A stretch of 50,452 bases of DNA from Flavonifractor sp. An82 (GTDB taxonomy: Bacteria; Bacillota; Clostridia; Oscillospirales; Oscillospiraceae), in NCBI RefSeq assembly GCF_002159265.1, contig NZ_NFHG01000020.1, positions 1 to 50,452 on the forward strand. The letters run 5' to 3'. Each line of letters starts with the position of its first letter. Position 1 is the first letter of the stretch. The notes under the pieces are model-generated. The model searched no databases. It was not told the DNA's origin and worked only from the letters and a program-made list of their open reading frames with translations. Made by a program: the position numbers and the translations under genes. Below are positions 17,094 to 26,053 of this stretch, piece by piece.

Positions 17094-17106
17094 TATGTCC
17101 GATTTC

Positions 17107-17135
17107 TTGCCCTTCTCACCCATTCTTGTTATAAT
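17107..17135 (+). promoter_or_regulatory. Promoter of the CPBP protease gene
   Basis: TTGCCC (17107-17112) and a perfect TATAAT (17130-17135) are 17 bp apart. The divergent nrdJ promoter lies back to back with it. Confidence 0.65.
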
Positions 17136-17238
17136 GAATCCCTGGAAGCCTTGCGCCCGAAGCGGGCGCGAAACTTTGACGTTCTCCCGGCGACCGGAAA
17201 CAGAGAATTTTCGATTTATTTTTGTGCGAGGTGACGGA

Positions 17239-18165
17239 ATGTACCGCCGTTCAGATCAGGGCGCTCTGCTGCGCCCCCACTGTCAATGGTTCTCCCGGCT
17301 GGGCTGGGCCCTGTTCGCCCAGATGGCCGCCACAGTTGTAGTCCAGCTGCTGGTCAGCCTTGTGGTCGGCATCCTGTATCCCCAGCTGCTGGCCCAGCCG
17401 GTCTTTCTCTGGCTGCTGTCGGCAGGCTCGGCCTACGGCGTGGGCGTCCCCGCCTTCTGCCTGGTGCTGCGGGGTATGGCCGCTCCCCAGCGCCCCGTCC
17501 CCCGTTCCATGGGTCCTCTGCCCTTCTGCAAGGCGCTGATCAGCACTCTGGGCCTGATCTATCTGGCCAATCTGCTCACTCTCCTGCTTACCCAGCTCAT
17601 CGGTACTCTGCGTGGGGCGCCCGTGACCAATCCTGTGGACAATCTGGCCGGGTATCCCATGGTCCTGAACATCCTGCTGGGCTGCCTCATCGCCCCTCTC
17701 TCGGAGGAATACCTCTTCCGTCGCCTGCTGCTGGAGCGGCTGCGGCCCTACGGCGATCGGTTTGCCATTCTGGCCTCCGCCCTGTGCTTCGGCCTGTTCC
17801 ACGGCAATCTGAACCAGTTCTTCTACGCCTTCGCCGTGGGAGCCCTCTTTTCCTATATCACCCTGCGCACCGGCCGACTGCGATACACCATTCTGATCCA
17901 CGCCATCGCAAATGGCGTCTCGGTGGCTCTGATGCCTCTGCTGGATCAATTTGGTTCTTTGGGAGACCAGCTCAGCTCCCTGCTGGTGCTGGGGTCCATC
18001 GTGGTGGGTATCACCTTCCTCATCACCGGCTGGCGGGATATCAAGCTGGAGCCCGGCACGGTCTCCCTGTCCGAGGGGTGGAAATGGCGGCTCTTCTTTG
18101 AAAATCCCGGCGTGCTCTTCTTCTGCCTGCTCTCTCTGCTGCTGGCTTCCAGCTATTTCCTCTGA
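17239..18165 (+). CDS. CPBP family intramembrane metalloprotease
   Basis: About 308 residues from ATG 17239 (MYRRSDQG) behind GAGGTG; the frame extends upstream to 17095 through the promoter, so the longer start is rejected. It has around eight hydrophobic helices. The three CPBP/Abi (CAAX protease and bacteriocin-processing) motifs are present: SEEYLFRR (about 155-162, EExxxR), FGLFHGN (about 185-191, FxxxH) and HAIANG (about 220-225, HxxxN). Members cleave proteins inside the membrane or give self-immunity to bacteriocins; no bacteriocin genes are near. Its 3' end overlaps the convergent flippase gene by 13 bases. Confidence 0.85.
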   Translation: MYRRSDQGALLRPHCQWFSRLGWALFAQMAATVVVQLLVSLVVGILYPQLLAQPVFLWLLSAGSAYGVGVPAFCLVLRGMAAPQRPVPRSMGPLPFCKALISTLGLIYLANLLTLLLTQLIGTLRGAPVTNPVDNLAGYPMVLNILLGCLIAPLSEEYLFRRLLLERLRPYGDRFAILASALCFGLFHGNLNQFFYAFAVGALFSYITLRTGRLRYTILIHAIANGVSVALMPLLDQFGSLGDQLSSLLVLGSIVVGITFLITGWRDIKLEPGTVSLSEGWKWRLFFENPGVLFFCLLSLLLASSYFL

Positions 18166-19697
18166 TTCCGTCCCAGCCAAAAGAGGCGATTTGGCCCCAT
18201 CCCCTGGGCCTGGAGGGCAGCCAGATAGAGGACGATCCCGAAGGCAGTGCATCCGCCCATGGCGGTCACCTCTCCCACCCCCATATCCAGCATCACATGG
18301 AACAGCAGATTGCAGGTCAGTCCCATCAGCAGGGCGGCCAGCCCAGGCGCTACCACCCACTCAAAAGGCTTGAGCCTCAGTCCCGCCGCCCGCCGCACCT
18401 GGAGCCAGTTGAGCAATGCCCCTAGGGCGGAGGAGAGCACCACTCCCACCGGATAGCCGCCGATGCCCACTCCCGGCAGGCCCAGCAGCACATAGGTACA
18501 CACCAGCTGCACCGCTCCTGCCAGAATGGAGCTGCGGGCAGCCCCCTGCTGCCTGCCCAGGCCGTTGAGGGCGCAGCCCAGCACCGCCTGCCAGCAGGAG
18601 AGGAGCACCCCCACCGACAGGGGAAGCAGATGCCGCCCCACCATCTCCTCCTGGAAGAGCAGCCTGCCCAGGGTGGGTCCCAGCACCACCAACAGGGCCA
18701 GGGCCGGGAACATGAGCATGGAGGTAGCCAGCAGGGAGCGGTCGATGCGCCGGCGCACCAGGGCCCCGTTGCCCAGGGCGGTACCCTGGGCCAGCTTGGG
18801 CATGAGCACCAGCCCCAGGGCCCCGATAAAGGCGGTAGGCAGACAGAGCATGGGCATGGTCATGCCGCACAGCACGCCGAACTCCTCCATGGCCCGGCTC
18901 ACCTCCGCCCCGGCGGCCACCAGCCGCTGGGGAATGAGCACCGCGTTGGCCGAACCCATCAGGTTGCCCAGCAGACTGGTGAGACCCACCGGCAGGGCGA
19001 TAGCCAGGATCTGCCGGTTCATCCGCCGGGAGGCCCCCGGCTCACGGAGCGCCTCCCCCTCCAAACGGCGGCGGGCCAGCAGCATCAGAGTCACCGAGGA
19101 GAAGAGCTCGCAGATAATCATGCCCACCACGATGAGGGCAACCGTCCGCTCCGGATTTTGAGGCAAAAAGAGCACCAGCAGCCCCAGCACCGCCGCCGCC
19201 CGGATCACCTGCTCGCACAGTTCCACCACCGCCGGGGGACGGACGGCGCCGGTGCCGTAGAAGAAATGCTTGTGGAGATTCTCCACCCCGGTGAGGAGGA
19301 TGCAGGGCAACAGCAGGAGCAGCCCGGTCTGGGTACGGGCATCCCCCAGCAGGTAGACCGAGATGGGATCATACAGCAGGGCGGTGAGGAGCGCCAGCAC
19401 CGTGAAGAGGGCCAAAAAGCACAGCAGGCACCGGCGGAGCACCTGCCGCACCGCCCCCCGCTGTCCCCGGGCAAAATATCCGGCGGACAGATTGGACACC
19501 GCCGCCGTCAGCCCTACTGCCGTCAGCGACAGCAGTACCGAATAGACCGGCATGATGAGCTGGTACAGCCCCATGATCTCCGCCCCGATGAGCCGGGAGA
19601 GCAGGATGCGGTATACAAAGCCCAAAAACTGCCCGGCGATGCCGGTACCTGTAAGCAGCAGTGTCCCATAGAGCATGGATGTCCGGTCGAGCTTCAA
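18153..19697 (-). CDS. SpoVB/MurJ-like lipid-linked oligosaccharide flippase
   Basis: About 514 residues with some 14 hydrophobic helices, the size and layout of the MOP-superfamily polysaccharide exporters closest to SpoVB of spore formers. I prefer TTG 19697 (reading LKLDRTSML) because AAGGGGGAG lies just upstream; a GTG at 19730 is the alternative. The N-terminal GTLLLTGTGIAGQFLGFVYR pattern in TM1 is typical of SpoVB. The role would be flipping lipid II or a related precursor, either for spore cortex or vegetative wall. No other sporulation gene lies in the window, so a sporulation-specific role is inference. Confidence 0.85.
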   Translation of the reverse strand: MKLDRTSMLYGTLLLTGTGIAGQFLGFVYRILLSRLIGAEIMGLYQLIMPVYSVLLSLTAVGLTAAVSNLSAGYFARGQRGAVRQVLRRCLLCFLALFTVLALLTALLYDPISVYLLGDARTQTGLLLLLPCILLTGVENLHKHFFYGTGAVRPPAVVELCEQVIRAAAVLGLLVLFLPQNPERTVALIVVGMIICELFSSVTLMLLARRRLEGEALREPGASRRMNRQILAIALPVGLTSLLGNLMGSANAVLIPQRLVAAGAEVSRAMEEFGVLCGMTMPMLCLPTAFIGALGLVLMPKLAQGTALGNGALVRRRIDRSLLATSMLMFPALALLVVLGPTLGRLLFQEEMVGRHLLPLSVGVLLSCWQAVLGCALNGLGRQQGAARSSILAGAVQLVCTYVLLGLPGVGIGGYPVGVVLSSALGALLNWLQVRRAAGLRLKPFEWVVAPGLAALLMGLTCNLLFHVMLDMGVGEVTAMGGCTAFGIVLYLAALQAQGMGPNRLFWLGRNQRK

Positions 19698-19770
19698 CAG
19701 GCTCTCCCCCTTTCTGTGGTCCACTTCCACTCTATTCCCCGGGGTTGTCCGGCATACGTCCAGAAACTCT

Positions 19771-19799
19771 TTGACAAACGCCGCCCTTTGTCCTATTAT
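19771..19799 (+). promoter_or_regulatory. Promoter of the DUF554 gene
   Basis: A perfect TTGACA (19771-19776) and TATTAT (19794-19799) are 17 bp apart, 50 bp before the ATG. Confidence 0.75.
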
Positions 19800-19849
19800 T
19801 ATAAAAGCATGTATTTTAGCGAATTGCAGTATAAAAGTGAGGAGTCCCT

Positions 19850-20560
19850 ATGATTGCCACCGTTATCAATGTGGTCCTGATTCTGCTGGGCAGCTGTCTG
19901 GGCCTTGTATTCAAAAACCGGATCAGCGCCCGCTTCGCCTCCAGCATCACCTTTGCTCTGGGTCTGTGTGTGCTGGGCATCGGCATCTCCAGCATGATCG
20001 GCACAGCAGACACCCTATGTGTTATCGTGTGCATGGTGATCGGCACCCTGCTGGGCGAACTCATCAACATTGAAAAGCGAATGGACTCGGTGGGCACTCT
20101 GCTGCGCAACAAGCTCATCCGGGGCGAGAGCAACAGCCGCTTTGTGGAGGGCTTTGTCAACTGCTCGGTACTCTTCTGTGTGGGAGCCATGGCCATCAAC
20201 GGCTCCATGGAGGCCGGCATGAACGGCAACTACGACATTCTGATCTCCAAGGCAGTGATCGACGGGGTGAGCGCTATCACCTTTGCCGCCGCCATGGGCG
20301 TGGGCGTGGCCTTTGCCGCCATCCCCATCCTGTTCTACCAGGGGGGCCTGACCCTGATCTTCAGCGCCGTAGGTCAGGGCATGGACCCGGCGGTGGTCAC
20401 CGAGATGAGCGCCGTGGGCGGCACCATCATCGTGGGCATCGGCATCAATATGCTAGGCCTGCCCAAGGAAAAGCTGCGGGTGGGCAATATGCTGCCCGCC
20501 ATCTTCCTGCCCCTGGCTTACCTGCCCCTTCGGGACTGGCTGGCCACCCTGATGGCCTGA
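19850..20560 (+). CDS. DUF554 family membrane protein (YdfK-like)
   Basis: 236 residues with about seven hydrophobic helices, ATG 19850 behind GTGAGGAG. The N-terminal pattern (a TVINV helix, then GSCLG), the central GFVNCSVLFCVGAMAINGS segment and the overall length match the DUF554 family, whose members are uncharacterised possible transporters. It is monocistronic with its own promoter and terminator. The function is unknown. Confidence 0.85.
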   Translation: MIATVINVVLILLGSCLGLVFKNRISARFASSITFALGLCVLGIGISSMIGTADTLCVIVCMVIGTLLGELINIEKRMDSVGTLLRNKLIRGESNSRFVEGFVNCSVLFCVGAMAINGSMEAGMNGNYDILISKAVIDGVSAITFAAAMGVGVAFAAIPILFYQGGLTLIFSAVGQGMDPAVVTEMSAVGGTIIVGIGINMLGLPKEKLRVGNMLPAIFLPLAYLPLRDWLATLMA

Positions 20561-20575
20561 GCCTTTCATAGAGAT

Positions 20576-20612
20576 AAAAAAGGTGTGCTGCCTGTGCAGC
20601 ACACCTTTTTTT
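20576..20612. terminator. Bidirectional intrinsic terminator
   Basis: AGGTGTGCTGC (20581-20591), loop CTGT, then GCAGCACACCT (20596-20606), with an A-run before and a T-run after. It serves the DUF554 gene and the convergent glycosyltransferase gene. Confidence 0.92.
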
Positions 20613-20621
20613 GCTTATCAA

Positions 20622-21650
20622 TCAGTTGAATTTGTAGATCTTGCGGGCCAGCCGGTAGAGCTTGACGGACAGCTTTCGGCCCTGATAGCCGGGGATATTG
20701 CCCACAAAGGACAGGGAGCGGTACTTAAATTTGTGGTACAGTCCCACGTCCCGGGTGCGCAGATATTCCCACAGCTCGGTCTTCTTGCCCAGGGCCTCGG
20801 GGGACCCGTCCAGGATCAGGAAGATGGAGGAGATGGTCATCATCATGGACAGATAGCCGCTCATGTACCGGGCCAGCTTGGGCTGCTCCTGGTGGAGCCG
20901 GTGCAGGTCGTGGCTCTCGATCATCTGCCGGGTGACCCGCAGCTGCTGGTCCACACGCTTGACCATGACCTGCTCATTGACGCTCTGATCGGCCCGGCCG
21001 ATGAAGTAACGGTACAGGTCGATATCCATATAATAGATGCGCTTGACGTAGGGCAGGGGCTGGTAGACAAAGATATTGTCCACATAGAAGGTGTGCTTGG
21101 GCAGCTCCAGCCCGCAGTCCCGCAGCAGCTGGGTGCGATAGATCACCGAATGCATCAGCAGGAACTGGGAGGGACGGAAGCGGCCCATCCGGCTCCAGGA
21201 GAAGATCTTCTCCTCGGGGAAGACGTTGGTGTACCGGATCACCTTCTGGGTGTTGTCCTCCACGTGCTCATAGACGTAGTTGGCGATGAAGAGGTCCACC
21301 GGCTTTTCCATCTTGGCAAACTTGCGCAGCTTGGCCAGGGCCTTCTGGAGGGCAGCCTCATCCAGCCAGTCGTCGGAATCCACCACCTTGAAATAGAAGC
21401 CGGTGGCATTGCGGATGCCCTGATTGACGCCCTCGCCATGGCCGCCGTTCTCCTGGTGGATGGCCTTGACGATATTGGGGTACTGGGCGGCATAGCGGTC
21501 ACAGATGGCGGGGGTGTCGTCTTTGGTGGAACCGTCATCCACCAGGATGATCTCGATGTCCTCTCCTCCGGTGAGCAGCGTCTCCACGCAGTGCTCCATG
21601 TAGGCCGCGGAGTTATAGCAGGGTACCGCGAATGTGATCAGCTTAGACAT
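20622..21650 (-). CDS. Family 2 glycosyltransferase
   Basis: 342 residues, ATG 21650 behind GAGGAAAGG. GT-A fold signatures are clear: the N-terminal TFAVPCYNSAAYM, EIILVDDGST (about 33-42) for the nucleotide sugar, ENGGHGEGVNQGI, and the metal-binding DSDDW (about 91-95). The C-terminal half lacks membrane helices. It follows glf by 16 bp, so a galactofuranosyl or other sugar transferase acting with UDP-Galf is a fair guess; the sugar specificity is not readable from the sequence. Confidence 0.85.
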   Translation of the reverse strand: MSKLITFAVPCYNSAAYMEHCVETLLTGGEDIEIILVDDGSTKDDTPAICDRYAAQYPNIVKAIHQENGGHGEGVNQGIRNATGFYFKVVDSDDWLDEAALQKALAKLRKFAKMEKPVDLFIANYVYEHVEDNTQKVIRYTNVFPEEKIFSWSRMGRFRPSQFLLMHSVIYRTQLLRDCGLELPKHTFYVDNIFVYQPLPYVKRIYYMDIDLYRYFIGRADQSVNEQVMVKRVDQQLRVTRQMIESHDLHRLHQEQPKLARYMSGYLSMMMTISSIFLILDGSPEALGKKTELWEYLRTRDVGLYHKFKYRSLSFVGNIPGYQGRKLSVKLYRLARKIYKFN

Positions 21651-21666
21651 AATTTCGTACCTTTCC

Positions 21667-22836
21667 TCACTTCAGCAGATCGTCACACAGAGCCAGCGCC
21701 CGGGCGGCGATGGCGTCCATGTTGTAGTATTTGTATTCCGCCAGCCGGCCCAGCAGGTGGAACCGGGGATAGCGGTCGGCCTCCGCCTTGTAGCGGGCGT
21801 AGAGGGCGTTATTGTCCTCGTTAATGATGGCGTAGTAGGGGACCTCCCCCTCCCCGCCGGTGTAGGCGGCGGAGTACTCCTTCATAATAGTGGTCACGCC
21901 GGGCAGCTCCTGGCCGGTGAGATACTTGAACTCGGTGATCCGGGTGTAGTCCTGATCCACCGTGTAATTCACCGTGCCGTGGCTCTGCCAGAAGTCCACC
22001 GGGTGGGTCTCGAAGCGGAAGTTCAGGGTGCGGTAGGGCAGGCGGCCGTACCGGCAGCCGAAGAGCTCGTCCACCGCGCCGGTGTAGATCACCGTACCGG
22101 TAAAGGGCGCCCCGTCCAGCAGCACCGTGCCGTCGGCCAGGGTCAGGCGGTCCCCGGCGTCGGCGCCCAGCGCCACCGTGATATCGGGATGGTCCAGCAT
22201 CCGCTCAAACATGGGGGTGTAGCCCTCAGCGGGCATGCCCTGATGGACGTCCTGGAAATAACGGCAGTCCTCGGACAGGAAGACCGGTACCCGGGCGGTG
22301 GTGTTGGGGTCGATCTCCTCCGGGCGCTGTCCCCACTGCTTCATGGTGTAGTGGACAAAAACGTGCTCATAGACATAGTCGGCCAGAGCGGCAATTTCCG
22401 GGTCAGGGTTCTTGCGCAGCTCCAGGATAGTAACCTTCTTCTCCGCACCATACTCCCCAATCAGCTTTTGGGCCAGGCTGTCTGCCTTCTCTTTGCCGAA
22501 GGCAGTGCGCATGGAGATCAGGTTAAAGGGCACCGGCATCTCCTGCCGTCCCTCCCCCGCCGGGATATTGGCCACCACCTGATGCTCGTAGTTCCGCCAG
22601 GCAGTAAACCGGGACAGATACTCAAACACCCGTCTGTCGTTGGTATGGAAGATATGGGGGCCGTACCGGTGGATGAGCACGCCGGCCTCATCGAAGCAGT
22701 CGTAGGCATTGCCGCCCACATGGTCCCGGCGCTCCAGCACCAGCACCTTCTTTCCGCCCCGCTCAGCCAGCTCCCGGGCGCAGATGGCGCCCGCCATACC
22801 GGCGCCGATGACCAGGCAGTCAAATGGATGGTCCAT
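21667..22836 (-). CDS. glf: UDP-galactopyranose mutase
   Basis: 389 residues, close to the usual size of about 370-400. The FAD Rossmann motif VIGAGMAGAICA lies at about 9-20, then RRDHVGGNAYD (about 36-46) and RYGPHIFHTND (about 57-67), a hallmark of Glf. The enzyme converts UDP-galactopyranose to UDP-galactofuranose using reduced FAD. Start ATG 22836 follows GAGAGGA. The operon with the GT2 gene points to galactofuranose in a surface glycan. Confidence 0.93.
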   Translation of the reverse strand: MDHPFDCLVIGAGMAGAICARELAERGGKKVLVLERRDHVGGNAYDCFDEAGVLIHRYGPHIFHTNDRRVFEYLSRFTAWRNYEHQVVANIPAGEGRQEMPVPFNLISMRTAFGKEKADSLAQKLIGEYGAEKKVTILELRKNPDPEIAALADYVYEHVFVHYTMKQWGQRPEEIDPNTTARVPVFLSEDCRYFQDVHQGMPAEGYTPMFERMLDHPDITVALGADAGDRLTLADGTVLLDGAPFTGTVIYTGAVDELFGCRYGRLPYRTLNFRFETHPVDFWQSHGTVNYTVDQDYTRITEFKYLTGQELPGVTTIMKEYSAAYTGGEGEVPYYAIINEDNNALYARYKAEADRYPRFHLLGRLAEYKYYNMDAIAARALALCDDLLK

Positions 22837-23011
22837 AGGATCCGTCCTCTCTTACTTTCATAGTTGGGCCCAGCAGGCCCTCTGCGCGCCGGACCGGCCG
22901 GTACACATTAGCCCAATTTTATCACAAACTGTGGAAAAAGGAAGCAAAAAATCAATTAAGATTTCCTTAACGCTGTTACCGATCTCAGGTCAGGTGATCG
23001 GTCCCGGAAAG

Positions 23012-23040
23012 AGAGCCGTAATCGGCTGGATAACGGCTCT
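23012..23040. repeat. Inverted repeat in the glf-pstS gap
   Basis: AGAGCCGT (23012-23019) and ACGGCTCT (23033-23040) are reverse complements with a nested AGCCG/CGGCT pair. No gene lies in 22837-23317; besides this hairpin and the Pho-box promoter at 23155-23264 I see only AT-rich sequence, which presumably includes the glf promoter. Confidence 0.45.
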
Positions 23041-23154
23041 GATTCCGTAGTCATTATTATAGCTTTTCTTCCAGGGGAATACAATATATTGCCCTTTGCA
23101 TTTTCCACGTTTTGTATTTCTCACAGCTTTTGTCATCCATGCCGGTATTCCTTT

Positions 23155-23264
23155 TGTAAAATGGGACATCCTACAATGTAAAGTCCGCAATCCCCTGGGC
23201 GAGAGTGACTTTACCCATTCTTTACAAAGTGATGAAGGACAACTTTACAAAGCGCCGATATACT
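23155..23264 (+). promoter_or_regulatory. Pho-box promoter of the pst-pho operon
   Basis: TTTAC-type hexamers recur at helical spacing: TTTACC 23210-23215 and TTTACA 23221-23226 (11 bp apart), then TTTACA 23244-23249 (23 bp further). Two inverted copies, TGTAAA at 23155-23160 and 23177-23182, are 22 bp apart. The -10 element TATACT (23259-23264) lies 9 bp after the last copy and has no recognisable -35, as expected when PhoB/PhoP activates. Spaced TTTACA/TTAACA hexamers are the known Firmicute Pho box. Confidence 0.75.
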
Positions 23265-23317
23265 GTAGCTTGTTCCGAGACACCAAGAATACATTGCATG
23301 ATTGGAGATTGAACAGA

Positions 23318-24205
23318 ATGAAAAAGAGAACCCTTGCTCTGATGCTTTCCGCCGCCCTGTGCGTGGGCCTGCTGGCCGGCTGCGGCGGCACCGGTGATAC
23401 CACCCAGTCCCCCGCCGGTAACTCCAACAGCCCTGCTGTGACCGAGTCCGAGACTCCCGACGACAACACCCAGCTGTCCGGCACCGTCAACACCAACGGC
23501 TCCACCTCCATGGAGAGCGTGATGGGCTACCTGACCGAGGGCTATAAGGAAGTCCAGCCCGGTGTCACCATCGGCTACACCGGTTCCGGCTCCAGCGCCG
23601 GCGTCACCGGCGCCCAGGACGGCACCTGCGACATCGGCCTGGCCTCCCGCGACCTGAAGGATGATGAGACCGGCGTGAAGGCCATCACCGTGGCCAAGGA
23701 CGGCATCGCCATCATCGTCAACCCCCAGAACCCTGTGGCTGACCTGAGCGTGGAGCAGATCGCCGCTCTGGCCACCGGCGAGATCACCAACTGGTCCGAG
23801 GTGGGCGGCAACGACGGCGAGGTCGTGTTCATCGGCCGTGAGGCCGGCTCCGGTACCCGCGACGGCTTTGAGTCCATCACCGGCACCGAGGATGCCTGCA
23901 AGTACCAGAACGAGCTGACCTCCACCGGCGAAGTCATCGCCAACGTGGCTTCCAACCCCAACGCCATCGGCTACGCTTCCCTGTCCGCTGTGGACGAGAC
24001 CGTGAAGGCCATCACCGTGGGCGGTGTGGCTCCCACCGAGGAGACCGTCCTGGACGGCAGCTACGCCATTCAGCGTAACTTCAACTTCATCGTCAGCGAG
24101 AGCGCCGAGCTCTCCGATGCGGCTCAGGCCTTCATCGAGTGGGCCACCTCCGCTGAGGCTGCTGACCTGATCGTCGGTGCCGGTGCGGTGCCTGTGGCCG
24201 AGTAA
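23318..24205 (+). CDS. pstS: Phosphate-binding lipoprotein of the Pst transporter
   Basis: 295 residues from ATG 23318 (MKKRTLALM) behind GGAG. The signal peptide ends in the lipobox LAGC with lipidated Cys22. After a Ser/Thr/Pro-rich linker, the mature part shows PstS features: TNGSTSMES (about 58-66), YTGSGSSAGV (about 86-95) and GREAGSGTRDGFE (about 175-187), which wrap the phosphate ion. It captures phosphate outside the membrane and delivers it to PstCA. It is first in the operon, directly behind the Pho boxes, and followed by a hairpin that may allow higher pstS expression. Confidence 0.94.
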   Translation: MKKRTLALMLSAALCVGLLAGCGGTGDTTQSPAGNSNSPAVTESETPDDNTQLSGTVNTNGSTSMESVMGYLTEGYKEVQPGVTIGYTGSGSSAGVTGAQDGTCDIGLASRDLKDDETGVKAITVAKDGIAIIVNPQNPVADLSVEQIAALATGEITNWSEVGGNDGEVVFIGREAGSGTRDGFESITGTEDACKYQNELTSTGEVIANVASNPNAIGYASLSAVDETVKAITVGGVAPTEETVLDGSYAIQRNFNFIVSESAELSDAAQAFIEWATSAEAADLIVGAGAVPVAE

Positions 24206-24222
24206 ACAAGTCCCTTTCCCAA

Positions 24223-24252
24223 GATTGCCCCCTCGGTCCCGAGGGGGCAATC
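24223..24252 (+). terminator. Intra-operon hairpin after pstS
   Basis: GATTGCCCCCTCG (24223-24235) and CGAGGGGGCAATC (24240-24252) form a perfect 13-bp stem with loop GTCC and no T-tract. In pst operons such a structure commonly stabilises the pstS message and reduces read-through; here that is inference. Confidence 0.6.
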
Positions 24253-24292
24253 TCCATGATTACAACTCTTTACGAAAGGCCGGTCATTTGCC

Positions 24293-25159
24293 ATGAAACA
24301 AAAGCTCCGACCGCTGGAAGTCTTTATGAACCTGATCTTCTTCCTGTGCGGCTTCATCGCGGTCGTCTTCGTGCTGTTTATCAGCGTCTATCTGATCATT
24401 TCGGGACTGCCTGCCATTCAAGAGATCGGGCTGGCAGAGTTCCTGTTCGGCACCACCTGGGCCTCCACCGCTTCGGAGCCCTCCTTCGGTATTCTTCCCT
24501 TCATCCTGACCTCCATCTACGGCACCGCCGGCGCCATCGTGCTGGGCGTCCCCGTGGGCTTCATGACGGCAGTCTTCCTGGCCAAGGTGGCTCCCCCCAA
24601 GCTGGCCGCCGTGGTGCGCCCCGCCGTGGATCTGCTGGCCGGTATCCCCTCGGTGGTATACGGCCTCATCGGTATGATGGTGCTGGTCCCCGCTGTGCGT
24701 GAGTTCTTCAACCTGCCCGACGGCGCCAGCCTGTTCTGCGCCATCATCGTCCTGGCGGTCATGATCCTGCCCTCCATCATCAGCGTATCGGAAAACGCCT
24801 TGAAGGCGGTACCCCGTGAATATGAGGAGGCCTCCCTGGCCCTGGGCGCCACCCACATCGAGACGGTGTTCCGGGTGAGCGTGCCCGCCGCCTCCAGCGG
24901 CATCGCCGCTTCCGTGGTACTGGGCATCGGCCGCGCCATCGGCGAGGCCATGGCTATCATCATGGTGGCAGGCAACGTGGCCAACATGCCCGGCCTCTTC
25001 AAGTCCGTCCGTTTCCTCACCACCGCCGTGGCCAGCGAAATGGCCTACGCCTCCGGCCTCCAGCGCCAGGCTCTGTTCTCCATCGCGCTGGTACTCTTTC
25101 TCTTCATCATGCTCATCAACGTCGTGCTCAATACGCTTCTCAAACGGAAGAAGGGGTGA
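24293..25159 (+). CDS. pstC: Phosphate ABC transporter permease PstC
   Basis: 288 residues, ATG 24293. Six hydrophobic helices with the BPD-permease EAA loop (EEASLALGATHIETVFRV region, about 181-198) that contacts PstB. It pairs with PstA to form the phosphate channel. It lies 88 bp after pstS and 6 bp before pstA. Confidence 0.93.
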   Translation: MKQKLRPLEVFMNLIFFLCGFIAVVFVLFISVYLIISGLPAIQEIGLAEFLFGTTWASTASEPSFGILPFILTSIYGTAGAIVLGVPVGFMTAVFLAKVAPPKLAAVVRPAVDLLAGIPSVVYGLIGMMVLVPAVREFFNLPDGASLFCAIIVLAVMILPSIISVSENALKAVPREYEEASLALGATHIETVFRVSVPAASSGIAASVVLGIGRAIGEAMAIIMVAGNVANMPGLFKSVRFLTTAVASEMAYASGLQRQALFSIALVLFLFIMLINVVLNTLLKRKKG

Positions 25160-25165
25160 TATACT

Positions 25166-26041
25166 TTGGTTACGATTAAAATGCAGCCTCTTTCCGGGAA
25201 GCGGAAGGCTTATGACCGCATCCTCCGTTTTCTGCTTTATTTCTGTGCGGCCCTGACCTGCGGTCTGCTGATCTTCATCATCGGCTATATCTTTGTCAAG
25301 GGTCTGCCCCACATCACCTGGGAGTTCCTCAGCACGGAGCCCAGCTTTATCCGGGACAGCATCGGCATCCTGCCCAACATCCTCAATACGGTCTACCTGG
25401 TGGTGGTCACCCTCATTATCATCCTGCCTCTGGGCGTGGGCGCCGCCATCTACCTCACCGAGTACGCCACCAACCGCCGGCTGGTGTCCATTCTGGAGTT
25501 TGCCACCGAGACCCTGACCGGCATTCCCTCCATCATCTTCGGTCTGGTGGGCATGCTGTTCTTCTGTCAGGTCCTGGGCCTCCAGGCCTCCCTGCTGGCC
25601 GGCTCCCTCACTCTGGTCATCATGACCATCCCCACCATCATCCGTACCACCCAGGAATCCCTCAAGACCGTGCCTCAGTCCTACCGTGAGGCTGCCCTGG
25701 GTCTGGGTGCCGGCAAGTGGCATATGATTCGCACCGTGGTGCTCCCCTCCTCGGTGGATGGCATCGTCACCGGCTGTATCCTGTCCGTCGGCCGCATCGT
25801 GGGCGAGTCCGCCGCTCTGCTCTTCACCGCCGGCATGGGCATGAGCCTGAACAACTTCTTCTCCTCCTTCGACAACTTTATCCACTCCTCCGGCGCCTCC
25901 CTCACCGTGGCCCTGTATGTGTACGCCCGGGAGCGGGCCGAGTTTGACGTGGCCTTTGCCATTGCCGCCATTCTGATGATCCTCACTCTGCTCATCAACC
26001 TCACCGCCAAACTGGTGGGCCGGAAATTAAAGAAGAATTAA
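25166..26041 (+). CDS. pstA: Phosphate ABC transporter permease PstA
   Basis: 291 residues if the TTG at 25166 is used, which is 7 bases after AAGGGGTG; ATG 25181 is the alternative. Six hydrophobic helices and an EAA loop (YREAALGLGAGKWHMIR, about 173-189). It is the second channel subunit, followed by pstB after 12 bp. Confidence 0.92.
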   Translation: MVTIKMQPLSGKRKAYDRILRFLLYFCAALTCGLLIFIIGYIFVKGLPHITWEFLSTEPSFIRDSIGILPNILNTVYLVVVTLIIILPLGVGAAIYLTEYATNRRLVSILEFATETLTGIPSIIFGLVGMLFFCQVLGLQASLLAGSLTLVIMTIPTIIRTTQESLKTVPQSYREAALGLGAGKWHMIRTVVLPSSVDGIVTGCILSVGRIVGESAALLFTAGMGMSLNNFFSSFDNFIHSSGASLTVALYVYARERAEFDVAFAIAAILMILTLLINLTAKLVGRKLKKN

Positions 26042-26053
26042 GGAGCTCCTATT

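Noticed and set aside
24223-24252. Full terminator ending pstS transcription
   Set aside because: No T-tract follows the stem, and pstCAB-phoU-phoBR downstream have no promoter of their own that I can see, so it is more likely an RNA-stabilising or attenuating hairpin.
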